A stretch of 10,565 nucleotides of DNA. Source: an uncultured Bacillota bacterium. Lineage in GTDB: Bacteria > Bacillota > UBA994 > UBA5500. The notes beneath the pieces were generated by a model, which worked only from the letters and a program-made list of their open reading frames with translations, had not been told where the DNA came from and did not search any database. A program made the translations under genes and the position numbers. Position 1 is the first letter of the stretch, and each line of letters begins with the position of its first letter. The DNA lies in contig CALNBW010000209.1 of NCBI GenBank assembly GCA_937874815.1, positions 1-10,565 on the forward strand. Reading direction: 5' to 3'. Below, piece after piece: positions 1 to 7,045 of the stretch.

Positions 1-455
1 GCCCTTGAGCATGGCCAAGTACTCACCTGGTGTCAGTCCTCCCAACTCCATAGGGCGCAATCCAAGCGCTCCATAAGCATATGGTTCAGCTTCAGCTAGC
101 CAATCGGAAAAGCGGAGATCAGCTATGCCGTCTCCGCTTCCTCGTTTCCCTCATCGCCTTGCTGCACTAACCCGCTTGCCTGTAGCGCCTCACCAATCCA
201 GCCTGCTACATCTTCAATGCTACCACCAGCACTCAAATGGCCCTGCAATATAGATCCGGCGCGGGATAGCGTTAAGCCCCGCTCTTCCCACTTCAGTCCA
301 GCCCATAAAAGAGCCCTAATCTCACGTATACCAGCACGCATCTGTAGCGCCTTGCCAATGCCGGTACCCAGCTCCTCTTCAGCATCCGCCAGGGCGTTGA
401 TGTCAAACCGCAGTCGCCGGGGCTTGTCCAGTTCGATGTTAATGTATTTAGCCAT
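1..455 (-). CDS. Tail assembly chaperone, frameshifted long form (G-GT type), partial at window edge
   Basis: This is the predicted -1 frameshift product of the chaperone gene. Residues 1-104 are shared with the short form. After the AAC codon (144-146) the ribosome would slip back one base and continue with CGA at 144-142. The -1 frame then stays open for 48 codons to position 1, so 152 residues are visible and the C-terminus lies outside the window. The extension contains FSDWLAEAEPYAYG and then LRPMELGGLTPGEYLAMLKG, which resembles the 'P-x-E-x-x-x-L-T-P-x-E-x-x-x-M-L-x-G' pattern typical of the T part of phage G-GT chaperones and GTA gp10-like proteins. In lambda and HK97-like phages both forms are made at a fixed ratio; they bind the tape measure protein and recruit tail tube subunits during tail assembly. 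The next gene leftward should therefore be the tape measure protein. The frame assignment is read directly from the sequence; the function is by family. Confidence 0.85.
110..150 (-). promoter_or_regulatory. Programmed -1 ribosomal frameshift site: slippery heptamer plus hairpin
   Basis: On the minus strand, positions 150-144 read G GGA AAC in the zero frame (codons GAG GGA AAC), a canonical X XXY YYZ heptamer. Four bases later a perfect 9-bp inverted repeat begins: AAGCGGAGA (139-131) pairs with TCTCCGCTT (118-110), leaving a 12-base loop. The zero-frame stop TAG (125-123) lies in that loop. The -1 frame is open from the heptamer to the window edge. Lambda uses the closely related heptamer GGGAAAG for its G-T frameshift. 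Confidence 0.9.
123..455 (-). CDS. Tail assembly chaperone, short form (G type), 110 aa
   Basis: The ATG at 455 is preceded by GGAGG with 7 bases of spacing, and this Shine-Dalgarno overlaps the tail tube stop codon, suggesting coupled translation. The small protein is mostly helical and ends in an acidic tail rich in Asp and Glu. Its position directly after the tail tube gene and the frameshift signal in its last ten codons identify it as the short tail assembly chaperone of a siphovirus. The early segment DKPRRLRFDINALADAEEEL resembles the start of GTA gp10/tail-tube-associated chaperones of Bacillota phages ('...R.L.yd.nAl...EE..G'). In such systems most ribosomes make this form and a minority make the fusion. 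Chaperones of this kind act in the cytoplasm and are absent from the finished virion. Sequence similarity alone would give moderate confidence; the frameshift site raises it. Confidence 0.85.
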   Translation of the reverse strand: MAKYINIELDKPRRLRFDINALADAEEELGTGIGKALQMRAGIREIRALLWAGLKWEERGLTLSRAGSILQGHLSAGGSIEDVAGWIGEALQASGLVQQGDEGNEEAETA

Positions 456-466
456 CTAAAGCCCTC

Positions 467-883
467 CTACGGTGCCGGGGTAAGTACGGGAGCCCCTGTA
501 CCCTGCAATTCAACAGAGTATGTTGCCTCGCCATCATACGGGCCCTCTAGATCGCGGCTCGTGACAAGGCAATCACCCTCATAGGTATCCGTACCAGCTT
601 CCTGCCAGCGCACCTTCAATTTCTTTTTCTGCCGCATTGCGTCTACCAATGCCTTATACCCGGTATCATCTGAAACATAAAGCCCATCAGCACTGATCGT
701 CCAACTCGCAAGGCCATATTCGTGTTCCGTATAGCCACCGCTTTGTTTGGTTGTCATGTCAATGGTGTCAACTGACTCAGATAGCGTAGCACCGCGCTGG
801 CCGCCTACGGCCGTCCAGGCAGGAGTCCCGGATGTGCCTGTATCAACCAAAATGAGAATATCAACACCTGCTACTTTGCCCAT
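467..883 (-). CDS. Major tail protein (tail tube subunit)
   Basis: The frame opens at a GTG at 895, but AGGAG directly abuts that codon, leaving no spacing. The ATG at 883 (about 11 bases after AGGAG) is the better start, giving 138 aa beginning MGKVAGVDILILVDTG. The protein looks beta-rich with few helices. Segments such as ATLSESVDTIDMTTKQSGGY, then GLASWTISADGLYVSDD, and the closing ATYSVELQGTG are typical of TP901-1-type major tail proteins, which form hexameric rings stacked into the tube around the tape measure. Its place between the tail terminator and the chaperone is the standard position. There are 14 bases between the preceding stop and this ATG. No added Ig-like C-terminal domain is present, because the protein ends soon after the last strand. 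Confidence 0.85.
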   Translation of the reverse strand: MGKVAGVDILILVDTGTSGTPAWTAVGGQRGATLSESVDTIDMTTKQSGGYTEHEYGLASWTISADGLYVSDDTGYKALVDAMRQKKKLKVRWQEAGTDTYEGDCLVTSRDLEGPYDGEATYSVELQGTGAPVLTPAP

Positions 884-897
884 GTTATCGCTCACTC

Positions 898-1293
898 CTA
901 TTCATGTGTAATGAGAAAATCCGACGCCACCTGATAAAGATTAGTGTCGGATTCGAAGAAATCTACTTCACCATCACTGCGTATTGAACGTATGTTTACG
1001 CCGTTCATCATCCCGGAAAAGCCATCCAAGACCTTGCGTAGGGCCTCTGCTACTGCCCAGGCATCACTAAACCACTTGCTCCAGATTGAGAACTGAACAC
1101 GTGATTCCGTTAGCCCGCTAGGCCCCGCTTTCACGTGACTACGTGTTGCACTAATGCGAGAGTAAACAACATACGGGTCACCGACTGTTTGAGGAGCAGA
1201 TAAAATATATATCCTGCCGCCGATCAGGGCCGCGACATCAGACTGGGACTTAAGATAGGTCAGTAATGCTTGCCGGATAGTGTCCTGGCTCAT
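898..1293 (-). CDS. Tail completion/terminator protein, DUF3168 type
   Basis: This is a 131-aa protein starting MSQDTIRQALLTYLKSQSDV, a typical opening of DUF3168 tail-terminator proteins: an N-terminal helix, then LIGGRIYI, then PYVVYSRIS, with a central strand ESRVQFSIWSK followed by a helix. These proteins cap the tail tube during assembly and form the interface with the head. The ATG at 1293 overlaps the stop of the gp10-like gene (ATGA), and GGAGG sits 7 bases upstream. Gene order (gp10-like, this gene, tail tube) agrees with HK97-like phages. Assignment is by pattern and position; I see no catalytic residues and expect none. Confidence 0.8.
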   Translation of the reverse strand: MSQDTIRQALLTYLKSQSDVAALIGGRIYILSAPQTVGDPYVVYSRISATRSHVKAGPSGLTESRVQFSIWSKWFSDAWAVAEALRKVLDGFSGMMNGVNIRSIRSDGEVDFFESDTNLYQVASDFLITHE

Positions 1294-1691
1294 CGGATTG
1301 CCTCCTGCAACAGCTTATCAACACCAGCCTGCACCGTTTGCCGTACCTGGTCCTTCATTGAGTCTATCGCTGGCCGGAAGTATGGCCGTGCACGCATCTT
1401 GCTCGTACCATATTCGACTAAATAGGCATGGGGAGCTACTTTCCAGTCCATTGCTGCAAAGGCGGTGCTATACATCTTGCCCCGGCGCTTACCCTTCTTC
1501 GCTTTCACACCTCTGCGCAGGTTGCCTGTTGGTCCTAATGGAGCACGTCTCTTGGCATCGTCACGTATGATTCTCGCACCCTCGACCAGAATACCTTCTA
1601 CTTCCTTAGCTTCCAGGGCCGATCGCAGTGACTTGATGCGCCGTTCAAGCTCATCCAAGCCCTTTATGTCTACACTCATCTTGACATTCAT
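1290..1691 (-). CDS. HK97 gp10-like head-tail/tail assembly protein
   Basis: The frame opens with a TTG at 1694, but the ATG at 1691 overlaps the preceding stop (TGATG) and has a near-consensus AAGGAGG 7 bases upstream, so I start there (133 aa). The N-terminal half is helical (GLDELERRIKSLRSALE). It is followed by ARIIRDDAKRRAPLGPTGNL, a hallmark of the HK97 gp10 family, in which a helix leads into '(K/R)-x-x-A-P-x-(R/G)-T-G-x-L'. HAYLVEYGTSKMRARPYFRP is the second hallmark ('H-x-x-(L/F)-V-E-x-G-T-...-P-F-x-x-P'). Family members act in head-tail joining or tail completion of siphoviruses. The basic patch KAKKGKRRGK is notable but common in the family. Confidence 0.85.
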   Translation of the reverse strand: MNVKMSVDIKGLDELERRIKSLRSALEAKEVEGILVEGARIIRDDAKRRAPLGPTGNLRRGVKAKKGKRRGKMYSTAFAAMDWKVAPHAYLVEYGTSKMRARPYFRPAIDSMKDQVRQTVQAGVDKLLQEAIR

Positions 1692-2029
1692 CAAGCCACC
1701 TCCTTACAGATAAGCTCCAGCCACCGCCGCGTGCCTTCGCGGTCCAAGACGGCCTGAACATCAAACACCCGTTGGCCATGAACTAGTCGCATAGCTGGTT
1801 CAATCTCCGGACGATACCTTATGGCAACCCGGTGATCTGACTGGGCAACCGTCTGCTGAGCAGTGAAATACTCTCGGCCGCGTAAAGCCTCTATGGAGGC
1901 CCAGACGGTGCACACGTCAACCCAGTCATCTATTGGTTGGCCAAAGTCATCTACCTGCTGATCAGAGCTATCAGGCTGCTTCGCCTGCCTCTGAATGGTT
2001 ACACGATGGCGTAGTTTGCCGATATTCAT
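1691..2029 (-). CDS. Phage head-tail adaptor / head closure protein
   Basis: This is a 112-aa protein with the standard opening of the phage head-tail joining family (Phage_H_T_join, SPP1 gp16-like): MNIGKLRHRVTIQRQ, a linker rich in Asp, then DDWVDVCTVWASIEALRGRE and, after it, RYRPEIEPAMRLVHGQRVFDV. The pattern 'L-R-H-R-V-x-I' ... 'W-A-x-I-x-x-L-x-G-(R/K)-E' ... 'R-Y-R' is diagnostic. These proteins form the ring that closes the filled head below the connector. The ATG at 2029 overlaps the connector stop (ATGA), and GGTGA lies 5 bases upstream. Its stop overlaps the next ATG, so this run of head-tail genes is tightly coupled. Confidence 0.87.
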   Translation of the reverse strand: MNIGKLRHRVTIQRQAKQPDSSDQQVDDFGQPIDDWVDVCTVWASIEALRGREYFTAQQTVAQSDHRVAIRYRPEIEPAMRLVHGQRVFDVQAVLDREGTRRWLELICKEVA

Positions 2030-2313
2030 TGCAACTCACCACCATATGATAGGCTCAGTTGAGTTAAGATCATGGTTACTATGCCACGCACCTTCTCGCC
2101 CACCTTGTCAGTGTTCAGCGTTCGGTTCTCATACATATCACCGATAATGAACAGGCAGGCCGTCTTGGCCAAGGCGTTAGTGGAATCGAACATCTTGCCT
2201 GTCATGTTTCTAATAAACTCTTCTGCAGCCTGCATTAGTAAAGTAACTTGGGCATCATCGTCATCAGTATCAACTCGCAGATGGTGCTTTGCCTCCTCCA
2301 ACGTGACTAACAT
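2026..2313 (-). CDS. gp6-like head-tail connector protein
   Basis: The frame can be opened at a TTG (2340), but that codon is buried in the post-capsid hairpin and has no Shine-Dalgarno. The ATG at 2313 has GGTGGTGA 4 bases upstream, giving a 95-aa protein starting MLVTLEEAKHHLRVD. The acidic turn TDDDDAQVTLLMQAAEEFI is the standard pattern of HK97 gp6-like connectors ('T-L-x-E-A-K-x-x-L-R-(V/I)-D-...-D-D-x-x-I-x-x-L-(I/L)-x-A-A'). It is followed by a long helix around GDMYENR. Members form a dodecameric or tridecameric ring below the portal. It directly follows the capsid gene, as in HK97. The acidic stretch and helices are seen directly; the role is by family. Confidence 0.88.
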   Translation of the reverse strand: MLVTLEEAKHHLRVDTDDDDAQVTLLMQAAEEFIRNMTGKMFDSTNALAKTACLFIIGDMYENRTLNTDKVGEKVRGIVTMILTQLSLSYGGELQ

Positions 2314-2330
2314 AAAATCACCACCAAAGC

Positions 2331-2359
2331 GAAGGGACAAGCCTAGGGCTCGCCCCTTC
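2331..2359 (-). promoter_or_regulatory. Strong RNA hairpin in the capsid-connector gap
   Basis: Read on the minus strand, GAAGGGGCGAGCC, loop CTA, GGCTTGTCCCTTC forms an uninterrupted 13-bp stem including two G-U pairs. On the plus strand those two pairs become A-C mismatches, so the structure suits the gene-direction transcript. It starts 18 bases after the capsid stop codon and ends just before the connector Shine-Dalgarno. The bases after the stem (GCTTTGG) are not a terminator-grade U tract, so partial attenuation, 3'-end protection or processing is more likely than full termination. Confidence 0.6.
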
Positions 2360-2377
2360 TAATCATCCTACCTAAGA

Positions 2378-3550
2378 TCAAGCAGTTGCTTCGCTGATGC
2401 GCACAAAGGCTTCTGCTAATGCCGGCTTGCCATCAGCCACAGCTAGACCACGATAGGTAACCTTACCACTCTTAAAGGCAGCCTCTCGCGATACATCAAT
2501 ACCGGGTGCCTTAGCAAAGTTCATGTAATAGTAGTTAAAGTCACCCAGAACAATGGTGTTATCGGGCATGTAGTCGTCGATGATAACCGGGTAACCAAGG
2601 ATGGTCATGGCTGCCCTATCCTGTGCATTATAAGCAAAGATAGGCTCCTTGGTGTCGGTCTTAATCTTTCGGATGCCTCCAAACAGCATCTTACGGTTCA
2701 TGACAAAGGCTGCACCTGGATGATACAGCGTCGGCAGCAGAGCTAATGCGTCCATAAGGTTGTCGTAGCCGATAGCTCCGCCCTTAACAAAGGTGGTGGA
2801 GTTATCTGTATTCCAAGTGATACCCTTTAGAATGCCGGTAGGCTCACCGGTGCCAGAGCCGTTCAGAATAGCATTCTCAACTGCGACCGCCATCTGGCGG
2901 CCGATCTCACTGGCAATGTAGGCTTCAAAAGCATCGATCGTCATGGCTTCAGCCGCAGCGCTGATCTCCACCAGCTTGATCAGCTCGTAGCCGGTCAAGT
3001 TTACACTGACAACCGTATCATCGGCCGGCGTGCCATCGGAACCTTCGTTCTTCCAAGCCGCTGCATTCTTAGCATTGGCCACTACGATAGACAGGTTGCC
3101 AGGCACATAAGAGACAGTAATGCGCGGGAACAGCGCGCTGGTCTGACGCAGCTTATCGACGATCATGTTAAGCGTCTGAGTCGGTACAGCTGCACCGGCG
3201 CTATTAGCCGCAGTAGTTAGAGCACGCTGCTCGGCCTCATTCAAGGGACGGCCCTGTAACCGCTTTAGATAAGCACTGCGATACTCAGGAGCAGACAGGA
3301 TTTGATCCCGTTCCATGCCAACAATAGATCTACTTTCGCCTTCAGGTGCCTGGATGGTACGAGTAGGCACAGTGCCATCCTGAATGCCGGCTACCATGAT
3401 CTGGCGCTTTTCGAGCGCCTTACACTCGGCCTCCAGGTCGCGCAGTTCCTTCTCTAGCTCGTCCAAATTCAGTTCTTGTCCATCGCCTTCTAGCAGCTGA
3501 CGAATTTCTAGTTGTCGGGCCCTAATTTCCTTCATTCTCTTCTCAAACAT
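2378..3550 (-). CDS. Major capsid protein, HK97 fold
   Basis: This is a 390-aa protein. Residues about 1-50 are a charged coiled coil (FEKRMKEIRARQLEIRQLLE, then repeated Leu/Glu/Lys heptads), the delta scaffold domain that the prohead protease normally removes. The HK97-fold part begins around residue 80-120. It contains VPTQTLNMIVDKLRQTSALF, then ITVSYVPGNLSIVVANAKNA, AAWKNEGSDGTPADDTVVSV, VENAILNGSGTGEPTGILKG (residues about 224-243) and HPGAAFVMNRKMLFGGIRKI, all typical of the family. The ATG at 3550 has GGAGG 7 bases upstream. It lies 19 bases after the protease stop and is followed by a strong hairpin. It assembles the icosahedral head. The exact protease cleavage site is not identifiable by eye; it probably lies between residues about 60 and 110. 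Confidence 0.96.
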   Translation of the reverse strand: MFEKRMKEIRARQLEIRQLLEGDGQELNLDELEKELRDLEAECKALEKRQIMVAGIQDGTVPTRTIQAPEGESRSIVGMERDQILSAPEYRSAYLKRLQGRPLNEAEQRALTTAANSAGAAVPTQTLNMIVDKLRQTSALFPRITVSYVPGNLSIVVANAKNAAAWKNEGSDGTPADDTVVSVNLTGYELIKLVEISAAAEAMTIDAFEAYIASEIGRQMAVAVENAILNGSGTGEPTGILKGITWNTDNSTTFVKGGAIGYDNLMDALALLPTLYHPGAAFVMNRKMLFGGIRKIKTDTKEPIFAYNAQDRAAMTILGYPVIIDDYMPDNTIVLGDFNYYYMNFAKAPGIDVSREAAFKSGKVTYRGLAVADGKPALAEAFVRISEATA

Positions 3551-3569
3551 CTATCTTCCTCCTCATCTC

Positions 3570-4181
3570 TTAGAACAGATATGTCTTTAGTAGCAGTTTC
3601 TTCCGCAATTCGGCCCTCTCCAGCGCCTTGCGCTCCCTCTCGGCCTCCGCCTCAAAGAAACTCCTTGCAGAAATGCTTGTATCTGAATAAGCCGGGGTAT
3701 CCACCGCCGACACGTCCCAGATCTTCTTAAAGCGCACAATTGTGCGGGTACGAGTGTCTTTGTTGTAACTAGACTCAGTAACAGTAAAAGCGAAGCTCAT
3801 CTTATCGATATCGCCTCGCTTTATAAGTGCGTATAAGTCACGGCCGGATGTTGTATCCGCCAGAGTAGCCCTAACCAGCAACCCTTTATCGTCAGGTATC
3901 AGCTCCAGCGTTTTATTGCGGGTTCTAGCCATTACCATGACACTGTTAGAGTGATTGTACCTAAAGGGCACATCACGCAGGTCAGCGCCGTCTAGAGCCC
4001 CCTTAGCGATGGTTTCGTAGTACTTCACCCCATCCCATTCATACATGACCGTCGGGCTATCATAAACAATTGCACGCCCCTCAACAAGCATCTCATTCTG
4101 ATCAGTACCATCAAGGCTAATTGCCCTTAGCTCCGCTAGCCTGATCTCCCTTGTTACCGTTGCCGTCTCCGTCTTCATCAT
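3570..4181 (-). CDS. Prohead protease, HK97 family (S78-type)
   Basis: The frame opens at an ATG at 4193 (207 aa). The ATG at 4181, 5 bases after GGTGA, fits the spacing seen for neighbouring genes better (203 aa), and the adjacent ATG at 4178 is also possible. Numbered from 4193, the domain runs from EIRLAELRAISLDG through LVEGRAIVYDSPTV. It has the candidate catalytic His in FRYNHSNSVM (H81) and Ser in GDIDKMSFAFTV (S133), followed by WDVSAVDTPAYSDTSI, the usual closing motif. The C-terminus is a charged helix (about 178-200). Family members cleave the capsid delta domain and themselves during head maturation. The 5' end overlaps the portal gene by about 65 bases. The protease gene ends 19 bases before the capsid start, the normal order for HK97-like phages. 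Confidence 0.92.
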   Translation of the reverse strand: MMKTETATVTREIRLAELRAISLDGTDQNEMLVEGRAIVYDSPTVMYEWDGVKYYETIAKGALDGADLRDVPFRYNHSNSVMVMARTRNKTLELIPDDKGLLVRATLADTTSGRDLYALIKRGDIDKMSFAFTVTESSYNKDTRTRTIVRFKKIWDVSAVDTPAYSDTSISARSFFEAEAERERKALERAELRKKLLLKTYLF

Positions 4182-5388
4182 CGCTCTCACCATCCTTCCC
4201 TAGCTGATATAGGTCGGCCTTATCTGCATTAACATAGTTAAGGCTTACAATCCGCCTATCGCCATCCTCAATCGGTGACAGGTTAAAAATTTCCCGCGCC
4301 TCATTAAGGCTTAGTAAACCCCGGTCCATAAGCTTCTCAATTAGGTTAATCTTTGTCTTCACACTGGCATACTGCAACCGGTTGGCCTCGAAGATAATCT
4401 CGTTACCATGCCCCCGCTCCCGATCGGTGAAGAGCTTGCTTGTGATCTCGAGTGACAGCTGTACGGCCAACGGTTCAATTACTGATTCATAGAAGGCGTT
4501 CCATTCATCCTCGTTATACTTGCTCATGACAATGCTCTCGTTGACGCCAAAGTACTTGTATACTTTCTCCTCGATAACCTTCATCTGAGCATGGCTAACT
4601 AGCCGAGGCTCACTCTTGAGCTCCTGGTAGTCAGCCTTAGCATCCAAGGCCGCGACGCCCCCATCATTGCTAACCGTCATGTATTCACTTACGAACTCAT
4701 CTCGCGCCCGCCTGAGATCTTCAGGCTTGAGCATTGTTTGCGTAAACTTAAGCAGCCCGCGCAGATTGGCGGACGACTTCACAGCATTAATAATGCCCTG
4801 GTTAGTGGTGTTGATTAGTTCCAGTGTCGGCAATAGCGCTTGCTCATTGCTTTCGCCATACATATCGTTCTCATAGAAGAACCGGCGCAGATGAATGATC
4901 TCGCTATATGGAAGAATTGCTTGCCGACCACCCATGAACTGAAACTTAGCGTATACCTCCCCGCTTGGCGTCTCCAGCAGCTCTACTGCCGACGCATTGA
5001 CTGGGTAGAAGCCGGTCACATTAACCCCATCAGTCATCATGAAGATAAAGGCATTGTTCTTCATGTAAAGCTGCGTAATCACCTTGTACAAGAAGTCATA
5101 GGAGTTCATGAACTCATTCGGCCGCACCTGTAGCAGCCGCTCTACGTTAGAGTTCACATAGCTAATTTGCCCTTCTACACGCCGCACGTGCTTGGGCTTT
5201 AGTTTGGCTGCATTACTAGCGATGGCATGAATGGCCGCCCGCACCACGTCACTTGTATAGGCATTAGAGCCAAAGGACGTAAAAACTGGAGTGTACCCAT
5301 TCAGCATCTTCAGTTGCGTCGAAGTCGCTGGGGGCTTAGGCCTAGGGCCAAAGATCATCTCAAAAAGCCCACGTCGTTCCTTACTCAC
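4117..5388 (-). CDS. Portal protein, HK97 family
   Basis: This is a 423-aa protein with a GTG start at 5388. GGTGGTGA lies 4 bases upstream, and the large-terminase stop is 13 bases away. The N-terminus RRGLFEMIFGPRP is followed by TSDVVRAAIHAIASNAAKLK and then by LLQVRPNEFMNSYDFLYKVI, both standard HK97-portal signatures. Later come NNAFIFMM, RGLLKFTQTMLKPEDLRRAR, ANRLQYASVKTKINLIEKLM and GLLSLNEAREIFNLSPIEDG, again family-typical. The C-terminal 25 residues are acidic and Gly/Asn-rich and are encoded partly in the overlap with the protease gene. Portals form the dodecameric ring at one head vertex through which the terminase pumps DNA. Confidence 0.95.
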   Translation of the reverse strand: MSKERRGLFEMIFGPRPKPPATSTQLKMLNGYTPVFTSFGSNAYTSDVVRAAIHAIASNAAKLKPKHVRRVEGQISYVNSNVERLLQVRPNEFMNSYDFLYKVITQLYMKNNAFIFMMTDGVNVTGFYPVNASAVELLETPSGEVYAKFQFMGGRQAILPYSEIIHLRRFFYENDMYGESNEQALLPTLELINTTNQGIINAVKSSANLRGLLKFTQTMLKPEDLRRARDEFVSEYMTVSNDGGVAALDAKADYQELKSEPRLVSHAQMKVIEEKVYKYFGVNESIVMSKYNEDEWNAFYESVIEPLAVQLSLEITSKLFTDRERGHGNEIIFEANRLQYASVKTKINLIEKLMDRGLLSLNEAREIFNLSPIEDGDRRIVSLNYVNADKADLYQLGKDGESDDEDGDGNGNKGDQASGAKGN

Positions 5389-5401
5389 TCTCTCACCACC
5401 T

Positions 5402-7045
5402 TCAAATCAGGACCTTATAGTCGGCCAAATGGCTGTGTAGCACTGTGTAGGCTATCAAAAGCGAAACAGCGCCATCGATGCGCTGCCTTTGGTTGCGGCC
5501 CTTAACTGGCCTAATATTATCGTTCTCGTCTCGCTTAACACTTGTATTGGTTAAACACCACTTTAAGATCGGGTTATTGTTATAGTTGACCGCATGAGCC
5601 CGCAGGTCGGCCTCAAGCTCCTTCATTGGCTGTGACAGTGTCTTATATCCCTGCCTTACTTCCTCCATATCAAAGCCCGTATCCTTCATTTCCTGAATCC
5701 AATACTGGCTATTCCAAGGGTCGTAACCGATCCACAGAGGTCTAATTCCATACTCCTGCAGCATCCGTATAAACCATGCTGTAACATCTGCATAGTCCAC
5801 CTTATTGCCCTGGCAGAGAGTCAGTAGCCCCCGTTCAGCCCAGCGATCATAGGGGATCTTATCTTCACGCGCCCGGAACTCAACCAGTTCCTCAGGCAAA
5901 AAGTACTGCTGCAAGCAATATTTCTTATCGCTACCGGGTTTCATGATCAGTAACGTGGCACAGCTGAGGTCAGTTGTACTAGATAGATCCGCGCCGCCAA
6001 TTGCATAGCAATCGCGAATATCATCCATGTTGAACGTTTCTTCGTTGTTAACAGCCTCAAAGGTTAGCCAGGACCCGGCCACTGTGTCGCGCACATTGAA
6101 GTCCTTGCACAATATGCCGGGCAGATCTTTTGGGTTGTTCTTGGCCCGCTCCACCTTTTCGGTTAAGTCATCCAGCTTCTTAATCACGCCCAGGCCGGGA
6201 TTAGCCTTCTCCCAGGCACGGAAATCTGTCCATTCGCTTCGGTCGTCAAGCTCATACAACACCGGCAGAAAGCGTTCATCCTCAATCACTTCGTCTGCTA
6301 CGTTGCAGGCATAATCGTACATATCATCATAGATACTTTCACGAATTGTGCCGGCCGTAGTGATCATCACTAGCATTGGCTGCCGACGGGCCGACATGCT
6401 TTGCTTCATGACCTCATACAAGTTCCGGTCGCGAATGGCATGCAGCTCGTCAATAATCACACAGTGGGAGTTTAAGCCGTCTAGGCTGTTGCTATCGCTG
6501 GCCAGCGCCTCAATCTTGGAGAAGGTAAGGGGCATGTACATGTCCGTCTTGCGTTTACGCAGATGCTTTGACAGAGCCGGTGACTGCCTAGCCATGTTCA
6601 CGGCCTCGGAAAATACTATCCTAGCCTGGTCCTTCTTAGTGGCCACGCTATAGACCTCGGCACCACCTTCGCCATCGGCTACAAGCATGTAAAGCGCTAT
6701 GCCGGAGAGCATGGTAGACTTGCCGTTCTTGCGAGCTACCAAGAACATGGTTTCCTTAAAGCGCCGCTCGCCGGTGTCCTTGTGCACAAAGCCAAACAAG
6801 GCAGAGATATAGGCCTTCTGGAATAAGAGCAACTCCACCGGCTGGCCCAGCCATTCACCTTTGCTCTGCCGGCAGAACCGCTCAATAAAATCTATAGGCC
6901 GCTGGCCCCGCTCCTTGTCATACACCCAATCACCACGAAGGTTACGTATCTCATCAACTAGCCTGGCATAGATCTTCGCAACCTTAGCCGAGGTAACTAT
7001 GCTGCCGCTAACAATCTCCTGATGATAAGCCTCTATCCAGTTCAT
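5402..7045 (-). CDS. Terminase large subunit (ATPase and nuclease)
   Basis: This is a 547-aa protein of the HK97-like large terminase family (Terminase_1 type). The N-terminal ATPase has a Walker A-like loop VARKNGKST (residues 103-111) and a Walker B strand with catalytic Glu, CVIIDE (195-200). The coupling motif MITTAGT lies at 227-233. The RNase H-like nuclease domain begins near GGADLSSTTDL (350-360, D353). It includes GYDPWN (D442) and RIDGAVSLLIAY (D524), so all three acidic metal ligands appear intact. It cuts the concatemer and drives ATP-dependent packaging through the portal. The ATG at 7045 overlaps the small-subunit stop (ATGA), indicating translational coupling. Length and motif order are normal and there is no sign of decay. 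Confidence 0.97.
   Translation of the reverse strand: MNWIEAYHQEIVSGSIVTSAKVAKIYARLVDEIRNLRGDWVYDKERGQRPIDFIERFCRQSKGEWLGQPVELLLFQKAYISALFGFVHKDTGERRFKETMFLVARKNGKSTMLSGIALYMLVADGEGGAEVYSVATKKDQARIVFSEAVNMARQSPALSKHLRKRKTDMYMPLTFSKIEALASDSNSLDGLNSHCVIIDELHAIRDRNLYEVMKQSMSARRQPMLVMITTAGTIRESIYDDMYDYACNVADEVIEDERFLPVLYELDDRSEWTDFRAWEKANPGLGVIKKLDDLTEKVERAKNNPKDLPGILCKDFNVRDTVAGSWLTFEAVNNEETFNMDDIRDCYAIGGADLSSTTDLSCATLLIMKPGSDKKYCLQQYFLPEELVEFRAREDKIPYDRWAERGLLTLCQGNKVDYADVTAWFIRMLQEYGIRPLWIGYDPWNSQYWIQEMKDTGFDMEEVRQGYKTLSQPMKELEADLRAHAVNYNNNPILKWCLTNTSVKRDENDNIRPVKGRNQRQRIDGAVSLLIAYTVLHSHLADYKVLI

Noticed and set aside
1..122. Separate downstream gene starting at an internal ATG in the -1 frame
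   Set aside because: No suitable Shine-Dalgarno precedes the ATG codons there, and the slippery heptamer plus hairpin explain access to this frame.
4840..5133. Plus-strand open frame inside the portal gene
   Set aside because: It is opposite a conserved portal region with clear family motifs and has no independent start context.
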